A stretch of DNA of 55,099 nt, from positions 1 through 55,099 of the IMG/VR virus record IMGVR_UViG_3300020473_000035; one strand, written 5' to 3'. Under the pieces are notes generated by a model. That model saw nothing but the letters and a program-made list of their open reading frames with translations, searched no databases and had not been told where the DNA came from. Source of the DNA: a virus. Made by a program: the position numbers and the translations under genes. Numbering within the stretch: position 1 is the stretch's first letter; each line of letters opens with the position of its first letter. Shown in pieces: positions 13,066 through 19,355 of the stretch.

Positions 13066-13440
13066 TCAAAAATCTACGTGGATGCTGGTGTATGGATAGA
13101 TGTTCGCGAAGCCGTAGCCGCGACACTCGATGTCATCCGAGTTTTCACCCGTGCGAACGAAGCGATAAAGCTCAACCGGATCGATTTCTTCACCATCGAT
13201 CTCGATCATGTCGCTGTTATCCAGGCGATCCATAAAGTCCACCAGCGCGCTAACTTCTGCATAGGACTCGTACCACTTGATTTGCGACCATGAGAACAGG
13301 ATCGCATCGTCGCGTTCTTTGCGCTCGTCAACATGCTCATGACACAACGCATGCGCCGATGGGCAGCTTGTGAACGCATGCATCAGCATGCCCTCGATGC
13401 GCTTGTCTACTACCAAAACCACTTCTGAACGATAACCCAC
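13066..13440 (-). CDS. conserved phage protein with M-G-Y-R-S-E-V start (124 aa)
   Basis: GTG start at 13440. The M-G-Y-R-S-E-V-V-L-V-V-D opening is shared by a small phage protein family known to me only as hypothetical. S-W-S-Q-I-K-W-Y-E-S-Y and an acidic I-E-I-D-G-E-E-I-D follow; the end is aromatic. Single-gene operon. Confidence 0.76.
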   Translation of the reverse strand: MGYRSEVVLVVDKRIEGMLMHAFTSCPSAHALCHEHVDERKERDDAILFSWSQIKWYESYAEVSALVDFMDRLDNSDMIEIDGEEIDPVELYRFVRTGENSDDIECRGYGFANIYPYTSIHVDF

Positions 13441-13472
13441 TGGCTCTCTCCCTTCTTTTGAGCTTGTGATAC

Positions 13473-13527
13473 ATTATACGATCTATTTCAGGAAAAGTCA
13501 ACCATCAAGTTGTCAAGGAAGTGTCAA
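13473..13527 (-). promoter_or_regulatory. triple-box promoter overlapping a gene end
   Basis: TTGACA-N5-TTGACA-N9-TTGACT-N17-TATAAT. The two distal boxes are also codons: the gene at 13505-13753 reads through them (V-D-T-S-L-T-T) and stops in the spacer before the -35. Confidence 0.9.
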
Positions 13528-13753
13528 CTGATGATTCCACAAGTTTAATCTCGGATGTGCTGATTTTGTAGAAGCGCCCCATCTGTCCGAGATACACCAG
13601 ATCAACAGCGCCGCCATAGGTTCCAGCGAGATGCCCCATTCCATGGGCAATCATCTCCTCATCTTCTGGTCCGAGAAATCGCGTGGTGTACTCGTCGCGC
13701 ATGACGGTCGCAAGCCCTCCTCGATATTCAACTAAATCGCCTTTCTTATACAT
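13505..13753 (-). CDS. GDLV-family small protein (82 aa)
   Basis: Start at 13753: MYKKGDLVEYRGGLATVM, so the domain begins at K-G-D-L-V. A D/E/G-rich insert (L-G-P-E-D-E-E-M-I-A-H-G) lies between strands. The start overlaps the upstream gene by 8 nt. Confidence 0.75.
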   Translation of the reverse strand: MYKKGDLVEYRGGLATVMRDEYTTRFLGPEDEEMIAHGMGHLAGTYGGAVDLVYLGQMGRFYKISTSEIKLVESSVDTSLTT

Positions 13754-13991
13754 CTTTCTTCTCCTCTGATGGCGGACTGGAAAGGATCTCAAACCTTTTC
13801 ATTCCAAAGTGTGATCGCGAAGTGGAGCGCCCGCAATGCACGGGGTACGGCTCGAACCACTCCACAGCAACATGCATCTCACCCGTGGTTTGGTGCCTGC
13901 TGTGCTTGGCTACGTAGCCAACGTGACCAATGAAAGACTGGTATAGCTCACCTTCTTCCAAGCCGACATATTTGATTACTGATCCAAGCAT
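13746..13991 (-). CDS. small barrel-like protein, apparently leaderless (81 aa)
   Basis: MLGSVIKYVGLEEGEL, then I-G-H-V-G-Y-V-A-K and H-V-A-V-E-W-F-E, resembles the GDLV fold without the G-D-L-V motif. The ATG at 13991 lies only six bases from the -10 hexamer, leaving no room for a ribosome-binding site. Confidence 0.7.
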   Translation of the reverse strand: MLGSVIKYVGLEEGELYQSFIGHVGYVAKHSRHQTTGEMHVAVEWFEPYPVHCGRSTSRSHFGMKRFEILSSPPSEEKKDV

Positions 13992-13997
13992 GATAGT

Positions 13998-14051
13998 AGT
14001 ATACTCCAGATAAATAGAAAAGTCAATGGTTTCTCGTGAAGAGAATGTTAA
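13998..14051 (-). promoter_or_regulatory. triple-box promoter with degenerate distal boxes
   Basis: TTAACA-N5-TTCACG-N8-TTGACT-N17-TATACT. The distal TTAACA carries the TAA stop of the gene at 14048-14239, so the stop/box overlap is kept even where the box has drifted. Confidence 0.8.
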
Positions 14052-14239
14052 GAGGAAGATATGATGTTGCGGATCTGCGAGCGACTGACAAGTCCAAAGG
14101 TTTGTTTGCCGTCGTTAATGGTGAAAAGCACATCACCTGCGCGTTGAACAGTGCCGATAATGATCCCCCGCCTCATGGTTGTGAAGGTTCGTCCTGATGG
14201 ATGGTAAGTCTCGAAGGAAACATAATCACCGACTTTCAT
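14048..14239 (-). CDS. GDLV-family small protein (63 aa)
   Basis: MKVGDYVSFETYHPSG, then R-R-G-I-I-I-G-T-V and D-V-L-F-T-I-N. D-Y-V replaces D-L-V. Its start gives the ESR tail to the upstream gene (14-nt overlap). It contains a copy of AAGGTTTGTTT inside the reading frame (14097-14107). Confidence 0.77.
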   Translation of the reverse strand: MKVGDYVSFETYHPSGRTFTTMRRGIIIGTVQRAGDVLFTINDGKQTFGLVSRSQIRNIISSS

Positions 14240-14477
14240 TTTGGTTTGCCCCTTTGACCCTGATCTTTATGTAGTCTTCCACGCTCAAGTAATAATAGGA
14301 AGCATCTTCGATGATCCCCTCGGTCGGATGAGCAACTTTTAAGACGGGATAATCCACATCAGCCCAGCCCATGCTGGCATCGTCGGGTTTGCCGAAATAC
14401 GGACCTTCGTAAATGTCAAGGATGGTACACCATCCCGTGGGCATTCTGTCCTGCCAAACTAAATCGCCAATGTTCAT
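14226..14477 (-). CDS. GDLV-family small protein (83 aa)
   Basis: Start at 14477 (MNIGDLVWQDRMPTG), ATGA with the previous gene. C-T-I-L-D-I-Y-E and Y-P-V-L-K-V-A-H are strands, with a longer C-terminal part than most, ending G-A-N-Q-N-E-S-R. It uses GGC for Gly because no overlap stop is needed at its own start. Confidence 0.77.
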   Translation of the reverse strand: MNIGDLVWQDRMPTGWCTILDIYEGPYFGKPDDASMGWADVDYPVLKVAHPTEGIIEDASYYYLSVEDYIKIRVKGANQNESR

Positions 14478-14656
14478 TTCATCACCTCGCATTGCCAGGA
14501 TACCCAGCCGACTTCTTTGCCGCCGCAAAGCACGATAATGTCGCTCCATTGAGAGGACGTTTTGTGTCCGTTCTTTGGCATGTGCCTAATAAGTAGTCCA
14601 ACATGAGCAGTGTCATTGATGTAATCGTAAAATCTAATCAGATCACCGGGTCTCAT
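14474..14656 (-). CDS. GDLV-family small protein (60 aa)
   Basis: Start at 14656: MRPGDLIRFYDYINDTAHVG, then L-L-I-R-H-M and I-I-V-L-C-G. The ATG AGA CCC GGT GA junction encodes N-E-T-R at the end of the upstream gene, showing that the overlap is kept although two N-terminal residues have changed. Confidence 0.77.
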   Translation of the reverse strand: MRPGDLIRFYDYINDTAHVGLLIRHMPKNGHKTSSQWSDIIVLCGGKEVGWVSWQCEVMK

Positions 14657-14879
14657 TGCTTTCCTCCTCAACTATAGTAAGATAATGAACCAGCAAACCT
14701 TGCGCCAGTTCGCCCGACTTTGCAAACCAAACATTGCACTGGTAGTTATCAGCGCTGATAATAGGTTGTCCAGTTGCACAGTGATGATCATCTATATGTA
14801 CCACAATCCCCAGCCCATGGGTGTCGTTGATAGTTGTGCCATAACGATCATTCCATCTAACTAAATCTCCCACCTTCAT
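14643..14879 (-). CDS. GDLV-family small protein (78 aa)
   Basis: MKVGDLVRWNDRYGTT, then L-G-I-V-V-H-I-D and C-N-V-W-F-A, ending E-E-E-S-N-E-T-R. ATGA overlap with the previous gene and 14-nt overlap with the next. Confidence 0.8.
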   Translation of the reverse strand: MKVGDLVRWNDRYGTTINDTHGLGIVVHIDDHHCATGQPIISADNYQCNVWFAKSGELAQGLLVHYLTIVEEESNETR

Positions 14880-15037
14880 GCCACCACCTCAAAGCAATCT
14901 GGATCAGACCACATCTTATAGCCAGTTCGCATGCACAACACAAGCATATCTGGACCTTTAAGCTGCAATACGATCCACAGTATGCTCATATCAAGGGCAT
15001 ACTCCATCTTCATTTTGACGAGGTTGCCAACTTTCAT
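14876..15037 (-). CDS. GDLV-family small protein with G-N-L-V (53 aa)
   Basis: Translated by eye from the ATG at 15037: MKVGNLVKMKMEYALDM, then L-W-I-V-L-Q-L and L-V-L-C-M-R, ending F-E-V-V-A. Asp of G-D-L-V is replaced by Asn. First gene of the operon driven from 15061-15115. Confidence 0.74.
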   Translation of the reverse strand: MKVGNLVKMKMEYALDMSILWIVLQLKGPDMLVLCMRTGYKMWSDPDCFEVVA

Positions 15038-15060
15038 ATGTATCTCTCCTTAGTCATAAT

Positions 15061-15115
15061 AATATATCAGATGAGGACCAGAAAGTCCACCTCTTTCTTG
15101 TCAAGAGATTGTCAT
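15061..15115 (-). promoter_or_regulatory. triple-box promoter
   Basis: ATGACA-N5-TTGACA-N9-TGGACT-N17-TATATT. Drives 15037 to 14048. The distal box contains the TGA of the lipoprotein gene. Confidence 0.82.
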
Positions 15116-15504
15116 GGAAAATATGAGTCGTTGACCGGTGTATATGGGCAAGGGCATGCCTCGGCTTTAAGGTCGAGGGCAAAGGCTTCGAGATCCCAAC
15201 ATTCATCCTTGTTAATCGAATGGTAAACATCAAGCTCAAAGTCCTCCACGATATACAAGTTGGGAGGCTCATAAGTCCAAGACCACTCCTCATCAGTCAT
15301 CCATAGATCACTTTCTTTGTAGGTATAAACGGTCTGCACACATGACTCACCTCCACAATCGACAAGCCTGAAGCATTTATCGGTCATGTATTTATCAAGT
15401 AAAAGGTTTGTTCCGGCAAACTCTTCTGTACTTGTGCCTGGATTGCAATCACGTGTGCTGCACCCAACCAAAGCCACGAAAGACAAGAGATAAAGTAAGT
15501 TCAT
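15112..15504 (-). CDS. cysteine-rich lipoprotein (130 aa)
   Basis: Signal sequence (MNLLYLLSFVALVGC) with a lipobox L-V-G-C; Cys15 would be lipidated and the protein exported. The mature part has at least eight further cysteines (C20, then C-F-R-L-V-D-C-G-G-E-S-C, later E-C-W and A-C-P-C), so it is probably disulfide-bonded outside the cytoplasm. Small phage lipoproteins can block receptors or DNA entry of competing phages; that role is possible but not shown. ATGA overlap with the zinc-ribbon gene. Confidence 0.8.
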   Translation of the reverse strand: MNLLYLLSFVALVGCSTRDCNPGTSTEEFAGTNLLLDKYMTDKCFRLVDCGGESCVQTVYTYKESDLWMTDEEWSWTYEPPNLYIVEDFELDVYHSINKDECWDLEAFALDLKAEACPCPYTPVNDSYFP

Positions 15505-15719
15505 TCCCAGGTTCCCCGCTCATCAAACAAGTCTTCAACAGAACCCGTAAAGCTATGCGGGGCCATTTCGCGCAGATTTTCTCGGGTACGACGTGCAATA
15601 ATGCGATTCGCATTGCGCCCCCCGCAATCCAAGCAAGTTCTATAGCCCAACTCCCTACGTTTATAGTTGTAGTCCTCGCCACAGTTGATGCATTCGGCGT
15701 ATTTAATCTCGACTTTCAT
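15501..15719 (-). CDS. zinc-ribbon protein (72 aa)
   Basis: Two C-x2-C knuckles (C-I-N-C-G at 10-13 and C-L-D-C-G at 29-32) are followed by an Arg-rich helix (R-I-I-A-R-R-T-R-E-N-L-R). Small transcription-related zinc ribbons look like this. Although not a GDLV protein it begins MKVE, so the upstream gene again ends E-S-R-D through a 17-nt overlap. Confidence 0.78.
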   Translation of the reverse strand: MKVEIKYAECINCGEDYNYKRRELGYRTCLDCGGRNANRIIARRTRENLREMAPHSFTGSVEDLFDERGTWE

Positions 15720-15993
15720 AATACTCTCCTTGGTTGTTATAGTAATGATAGCGTCTTCTCAAATTGTAAAGGTTTATTTCGCACTCGGTTCCTTCGCGAT
15801 TGTCGCGTGCCATCCCGCGAAAGCGTTTGTGGGTATTGCGATAAGGAAATGGAATATCGGTGAGCCAACGTATACGCCATGACCATGTGCCATGCACTTC
15901 GATTCTCTCCATCAAAATCCCATGATGGCCCGGGTAGGAGTGGTATTTGCTGGTGACGATTAGATCGCCTTGTTTGAACTTATAGTGACTCAC
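15703..15993 (-). CDS. GDLV-family small protein (96 aa)
   Basis: GTG start at 15993: M-S-H-Y-K-F-K-Q-G-D-L-I-V-T, then H-G-I-L-M-E-R-I and W-S-W-R-I-R-W. A long basic C-terminal part (R-R-R-Y-H-Y-Y-N-N) follows. It overlaps its upstream paralogue by exactly 14 nt although its start lacks the MKVGD cassette. Confidence 0.76.
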   Translation of the reverse strand: MSHYKFKQGDLIVTSKYHSYPGHHGILMERIEVHGTWSWRIRWLTDIPFPYRNTHKRFRGMARDNREGTECEINLYNLRRRYHYYNNQGEYYESRD

Positions 15994-16180
15994 TGATTAT
16001 CTCCAACTTGTGCCCCCTTACCCATGTGCGTTCAACGCCGGGAGTCAGCGGCAATACAAAATACCAATCGTCAACTGTGCCTGGACGCTTGGCATCTGGA
16101 TAGTCTGGTTCAAGGCATTCAATCACACACATTTGTTTAACTCCTCGTATCTGTGCCCACACTAAATCTCCTCGCTTCAC
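15980..16180 (-). CDS. GDLV-family small protein (66 aa)
   Basis: GTG start (M-K-R-G-D-L-V-W-A), then C-V-I-E-C-L-E and Y-F-V-L-P-L, ending L-E-I-I-S-E-S-L. The tail is SESL rather than SESR because the downstream start is GTGAGTCAC, but the overlap is still 14 nt. Confidence 0.78.
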   Translation of the reverse strand: MKRGDLVWAQIRGVKQMCVIECLEPDYPDAKRPGTVDDWYFVLPLTPGVERTWVRGHKLEIISESL

Positions 16181-16401
16181 TTATCTGTCCCAATCCATTC
16201 AAAATCACTTCCCAACCATTCTTCGGGGGGATCGCTCGATGGAAACTTAACAACAATGGTTTCTTGTTGGTATCGCGACTGCTCAAACGTCTTGATAACA
16301 ACTCCAACCTTGAGGATATATTCACCATAACCACCATGATTGATGTGGTTCTTGGCGACCTCTCGGTCCATTACTACTAAGTCTCCTACTATAAATCGCA
16401 T
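16177..16401 (-). CDS. GDLV-family small protein (74 aa)
   Basis: M-R-F-I-V-G-D-L-V-V-M, then L-K-V-G-V-V-I-K-T-F and T-I-V-V-K-F, ending W-I-G-T-D-K. GTGA junction with the next gene. Confidence 0.78.
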   Translation of the reverse strand: MRFIVGDLVVMDREVAKNHINHGGYGEYILKVGVVIKTFEQSRYQQETIVVKFPSSDPPEEWLGSDFEWIGTDK

Positions 16402-16436
16402 TCTTGTGTCTGTTGTGTGGGTGGAAGGGAAAAAAT

Positions 16437-16685
16437 TTACCGCGAAGTTTCTTCGTCAACATCTCTCTCTACGCAAACTACCTCTGCGTCTGTCTCAATC
16501 CAAACTCGCGCGCCGCAAGAGAGCGGCTTGTCTGGTGAATATACTACTCTGCATGGTCCGTCGATGATCGCCTCGTGACAATAATCATTAGACTTATAAG
16601 TCTTGACCGTCAAAACTGCTTCTCGATTGCCCGATTTGTGATTGGAACGTATCTTGTGTTGATTGACATGTATTCGCTTCTTCAT
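16437..16685 (-). CDS. conserved phage protein, R-I-H-V-N-Q-H family (82 aa)
   Basis: M-K-K-R-I-H-V-N-Q-H-K-I-R-S-N, then V-L-T-V-K-T-Y and V-V-Y-S-P-D-K-P-L-S-C-G-A-R-V-W-I-E-T. I recall this block from many large phages as a conserved small protein of unknown function. Basic N-terminus, acidic C-terminus. Confidence 0.82.
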   Translation of the reverse strand: MKKRIHVNQHKIRSNHKSGNREAVLTVKTYKSNDYCHEAIIDGPCRVVYSPDKPLSCGARVWIETDAEVVCVERDVDEETSR

Positions 16686-16700
16686 GTTTTTCCCTATAAA

Positions 16701-16777
16701 TGGTGGACCCTGTAGGACTTGAACCTACGACCCTCGCGTTATGAGCGCGGTGCTCTAACCAACTGAGCTAAGGGTCC
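16701..16777 (-). tRNA. tRNA with CAT anticodon (Ile2 or elongator Met)
   Basis: Seven-bp acceptor stem GGACCCT/AGGGTCC, D-loop AGTTGGTTAGA, anticodon loop CTCATAA, T-arm GGTTCAAGTCC, encoded CCA. The body resembles bacterial tRNA-Ile2 (lysidine-modified CAT) more than elongator Met by eye, but the two cannot be separated safely. Confidence 0.92.
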
Positions 16778-16788
16778 ATTTACTCATC

Positions 16789-16956
16789 TCATCGGCAAAG
16801 CGGAAGTTTCACAAACAAGGTGACATCCTCTTTAGCTTGCCACTTGTTTTCCTTAATGTACTTCGCTTTAGCCTTCTCTGCATCCGACGCCCGAACGTGC
16901 GCCAATCTCTCATATTCTTTAGTGTTTTTGTTATATTGCATAATGGTGTATTCCAT
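16789..16956 (-). CDS. small basic protein between tRNAs (55 aa)
   Basis: Translated by eye from the ATG at 16956 with AAGGAGA upstream. M-E-Y-T-I-M-Q-Y-N-K-N-T-K-E-Y-E-R-L, then a Lys-rich helix (A-E-K-A-K-A-K-Y-I-K-E-N-K-W). Fills the gap between two tRNA genes; function unknown. Confidence 0.65.
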   Translation of the reverse strand: MEYTIMQYNKNTKEYERLAHVRASDAEKAKAKYIKENKWQAKEDVTLFVKLPLCR

Positions 16957-16979
16957 TTTCTTTCTCCTTATATTGAATA

Positions 16980-17055
16980 TGGCACCCCAAAGAGGATTTG
17001 AACCTCTGACCCTCGGTTTAGAAGACCGATGCTCTATCCGCTGAGCTATTGGGGC
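16980..17055 (-). tRNA. tRNA-Arg (TCT)
   Basis: Acceptor GCCCCAA/TTGGGGT, anticodon loop CTTCTAA giving TCT, T-loop GTTCAAATC, encoded CCA. Reads AGA and AGG codons. Confidence 0.93.
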
Positions 17056-17058
17056 TGA

Positions 17059-17277
17059 CTATTTACCTGATAGTATAACACGGGAGAACTCGCTTGTCAA
17101 GCGTTCATCCTTATTAAATATCACTCCGTGATGACCGGGGATCAAAGCCAACACTCGATAAGTCTTCGAGCGCTGCGAGATTTGCTCCCATGCCATGGTA
17201 CGATCCGGGTTCGCAATCTCCTGCGAAAAGAACGGCTCGTTAGTGGCTGAATCCAACCAGATTACTGTGTAACACAT
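17059..17277 (-). CDS. small phage protein, unknown (72 aa)
   Basis: M-C-Y-T-V-I-W-L-D-S-A-T-N-E-P-F-F-S-Q-E; alternating hydrophobics suggest a small alpha/beta fold. ATAGGAG upstream of the ATG. Its stop lies four bases from the tRNA-Arg 5' end, so the tRNA must be cut out of a mixed transcript. Confidence 0.66.
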   Translation of the reverse strand: MCYTVIWLDSATNEPFFSQEIANPDRTMAWEQISQRSKTYRVLALIPGHHGVIFNKDERLTSEFSRVILSGK

Positions 17278-17286
17278 CCATTTCTC

Positions 17287-17475
17287 CTATGTCGGCTCAA
17301 TGAGCCATAGTGGGCATACAACCCGTTTTCCTTCGCGGTAGCCTTTCTTTTTGGGCACGTTGACCCAACCTTCCGGCGTTTCCACCAAGCATTCGTCCCC
17401 ATCACATTGATCAATGACGCACTCTGGCTCTTCGGGAACATCAAAAGCCAGCAGCATAAGTATAAACAACATCAT
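17287..17475 (-). CDS. small possibly exported protein (62 aa)
   Basis: Hydrophobic start (M-M-L-F-I-L-M-L-L-A-F-D-V) could be a short signal or anchor. Two cysteine pairs follow (C-V-I-D-Q-C and D-E-C), then a G-W-V-N-V-P-K-K-K-G-Y segment. Preceded by the GGAGAACGAAGAATG start cassette. Confidence 0.6.
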   Translation of the reverse strand: MMLFILMLLAFDVPEEPECVIDQCDGDECLVETPEGWVNVPKKKGYREGKRVVCPLWLIEPT

Positions 17476-17508
17476 TCTTCGTTCTCCATATAAACATACT
17501 GCAAATTG

Positions 17509-17694
17509 TTATCCGTCATAGAATTCCATGTTTAAACCGTATAACCTTTGGGCTAGTTTTTCAATTAATCTTAGTTTAAAATCATCAGACAAACCGGAAG
17601 TAAATGTTAGACTATCTTCATATTCTGATTCTTTAACCACTTCATCGATCAGTGCTTCTGCTTCTGTTTTTGCATGATATAAAAAATAACTCAT
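17509..17694 (-). CDS. small acidic helical protein (61 aa)
   Basis: M-S-Y-F-L-Y-H-A-K-T-E-A-E-A-L-I-D-E-V-V, then F-K-L-R-L-I-E-K-L-A-Q-R-L-Y; two helices expected. Starts from the GAGGAGAACGAAGAATGA cassette right after tRNA-Lys. Function unknown. Confidence 0.62.
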   Translation of the reverse strand: MSYFLYHAKTEAEALIDEVVKESEYEDSLTFTSGLSDDFKLRLIEKLAQRLYGLNMEFYDG

Positions 17695-17716
17695 TCTTCG
17701 TTCTCCTCTTTGAAAG

Positions 17717-17789
17717 TGGGTTGTGTGGGATTCGAACCCACGACCCTCGGCTTAAAAGGCCGGTGCTCTGCCAACTGAGCTAACAACCC
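17717..17789 (-). tRNA. tRNA-Lys (TTT)
   Basis: Acceptor GGGTTGT/ACAACCC, D-arm AGCTCAGTTGG, anticodon loop CTTTTAA giving TTT, T-loop GTTCGAATC. No CCA is encoded, unlike the other three tRNAs. Confidence 0.93.
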
Positions 17790-17792
17790 AAA

Positions 17793-17947
17793 AGTTCCCC
17801 CGACACCAAACTTCGATGGAGTCACAGCTTCAAACGTACCATGGGTGCTTTTTCCTATCTCGGAGAAGTGACCTAACTTCCTGCTACCATACGGTGGTGG
17901 CCTGCACCAAGTGTCGCTTTTCCAAGGCGACGACGAACGGGGAACGG
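17793..17947 (-). ncRNA. candidate structured spacer between tRNAs
   Basis: The 162-base gap between tRNA-Leu and tRNA-Lys begins and ends with complementary arms (GTTCCCC and GGGGAAC). Adjacent CGACAC/GTGTCG and an internal GTCGC-N9-GCGAC hairpin can also pair. No ribosome site or convincing frame is seen. It may be a degenerate tRNA-like or small RNA, or just a folded spacer. Confidence 0.35.
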
Positions 17948-17951
17948 AAAA

Positions 17952-18038
17952 TGGTAGCTCCGATGGGACTCGAACCCATAAGCTCAATCGAGCGCGAGAT
18001 TTTAAGTCTCGTGTGTATGCCAATTCCACCACGGAGCC
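17952..18038 (-). tRNA. tRNA-Leu (TAA)
   Basis: Class II tRNA with a long variable arm (CGCTCGATTGAGC), anticodon loop CTTAAAA giving TAA, acceptor GGCTCCG/CGGAGCT, encoded CCA. Reads TTA and TTG. Confidence 0.93.
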
Positions 18039-18057
18039 ATTCCTTAATTGTGATACC

Positions 18058-18112
18058 ATTATGCCACATGTAGCTCAAGAAGTCAACACTTATTTTGTCA
18101 GTGAAATGTCAA
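18058..18112 (-). promoter_or_regulatory. triple-box promoter for the tRNA operon
   Basis: TTGACA-N5-CTGACA-N9-TTGACT-N17-CATAAT, 20 bases before tRNA-Leu. The distal box contains the stop of 18109-18363 (K-E-S-stop). Confidence 0.86.
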
Positions 18113-18363
18113 GACTCTTTTGCTTTCCTCAAAACTTCAATCTCCCAGGTAGCAAAGTTCCGACGAACGCCATCTGTGCATAAAACCTCGTACATGATGT
18201 CCCGATCAAAAAACACAACTTGATGTTCCTTGATGGATAGAATGATTCCAATGAAAAACAGTTGCTCATATTGTTCCTGCAAATAGGAGGGATAATACAA
18301 ATACTCAAAATCATATTTACATATGACCAAATCGCCTCGGGCATATTTGAACTTCTTGGGCAC
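18109..18363 (-). CDS. GDLV-family small protein (84 aa)
   Basis: GTG start. M-P-K-K-F-K-Y-A-R-G-D-L-V-I-C-K, then F-F-I-G-I-I-L-S-I and Q-V-V-F-F-D, with a Tyr-rich insert (Y-L-Y-Y-P-S-Y). An eight-residue basic leader precedes the domain. Confidence 0.74.
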   Translation of the reverse strand: MPKKFKYARGDLVICKYDFEYLYYPSYLQEQYEQLFFIGIILSIKEHQVVFFDRDIMYEVLCTDGVRRNFATWEIEVLRKAKES

Positions 18364-18379
18364 ACAATAAGTATGTGCG

Positions 18380-18784
18380 TCAGTCTACTTTTTTTAGCCA
18401 TTCGGCGGGATACCACCCAGAATTCCGTCTAATCTGTATTTGTTCATATTCTGACGGGCGTTTAAGCCACTGAACGCGCACAAAGTTTACTTTCGCTCCT
18501 TGTTCTACGGGCTTAAGGGGTCGATATGAATGAAATGAGTTGTACCTTAAAAATGCTTCAGCCACTTCTACAGGTAAGCCGCATTCCTCAATAAATGTTG
18601 AACAGGCAGCATTGCGCTGCTGCCAAGTGTGGCCGCCCTCTCTCGTTTTATATAAAGAACACAGCGCATCGGGCACTTTCATTTCCTTTACAACATCTTC
18701 GATGTGTATAGTAACCAGGCCAATTCCTGGCTGTTTTCGTCTAAACAGTTTGACCAAATCGCCAACCTGCACAGTTTTTTTCAT
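18380..18784 (-). CDS. large GDLV-family protein with an insert (134 aa)
   Basis: V-Q-V-G-D-L-V-K-L-F starts the domain. About 60 extra residues, with a helical segment (C-S-T-F-I-E-E-C-G-L-P-V-E-V-A-E-A-F-L), are inserted before the final strand F-V-R-V-Q-W-L. Largest member of the family in the window. Confidence 0.75.
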   Translation of the reverse strand: MKKTVQVGDLVKLFRRKQPGIGLVTIHIEDVVKEMKVPDALCSLYKTREGGHTWQQRNAACSTFIEECGLPVEVAEAFLRYNSFHSYRPLKPVEQGAKVNFVRVQWLKRPSEYEQIQIRRNSGWYPAEWLKKVD

Positions 18785-18786
18785 AC

Positions 18787-19071
18787 TTACTCCTTATCTT
18801 TAATAATTGAACCAATACTTCCTCGTGGGCATTTCATGATCATGTGACGCCAACCCATCCACTTTGTAGTATGCAGGGCATCTTTTATATATGGCTCTAA
18901 AAAGTCTTCAGGGTTCTCCACTTCAAGATAAAGCACCACGTGCTTCCCTCCATCATCCGACTCAAAACGAACAGCATATACTAAATCACACACTGCTTGC
19001 ACGTGCTTCTCTAATTCTCTCTTAGCTTCCTCCTCTGGTGCCTTCTCTCCACTGAAAAATATGTTTGCCAT
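18787..19071 (-). CDS. small phage protein, unknown (94 aa)
   Basis: M-A-N-I-F-F-S-G-E-K-A-P-E-E-E-A-K, a helix, then H-V-V-L-Y-L-E-V-E-N-P-E-D-F. A beta-alpha-beta arrangement is plausible. No family recognised. Confidence 0.68.
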   Translation of the reverse strand: MANIFFSGEKAPEEEAKRELEKHVQAVCDLVYAVRFESDDGGKHVVLYLEVENPEDFLEPYIKDALHTTKWMGWRHMIMKCPRGSIGSIIKDKE

Positions 19072-19074
19072 GAT

Positions 19075-19323
19075 TTAATCTCCACTTAATAATTCAAAGT
19101 TGTCATGTATCATATGTAGCAATTGCCAAGTCCCATCGGCAAAGCAAAAAACTGCTATATTGTTGTGAGAGCCGTCTTCTCCCGATAAGCCCACCTCCAT
19201 AACGATGCCATAATTGTAAATGGGTTCTTGAGGATACACACCTCCAAGATCTCCTGGTGCTGCGTAGTATTCATAATCCACTACCCAGCGAACCAACGAG
19301 CCGCGCTTTAGCTTTTGTCCCAC
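19075..19323 (-). CDS. GDLV-like small protein with G-S-L-V (82 aa)
   Basis: GTG start. L-K-R-G-S-L-V-R-W, then Y-G-I-V-M-E-V-G and I-A-V-F-C-F, ending F-E-L-L-S-G-D. The Asp of the family motif is Ser. First gene after a two-element promoter. Confidence 0.72.
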   Translation of the reverse strand: MGQKLKRGSLVRWVVDYEYYAAPGDLGGVYPQEPIYNYGIVMEVGLSGEDGSHNNIAVFCFADGTWQLLHMIHDNFELLSGD

Positions 19324-19355
19324 ACAGTATATATGGTGCCGAAATCATTAAACTG

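Noticed and set aside
17691-18059. 122-codon minus-strand frame across the tRNA cluster
   Set aside because: It reads through two tRNA genes and has no ribosome-binding site.
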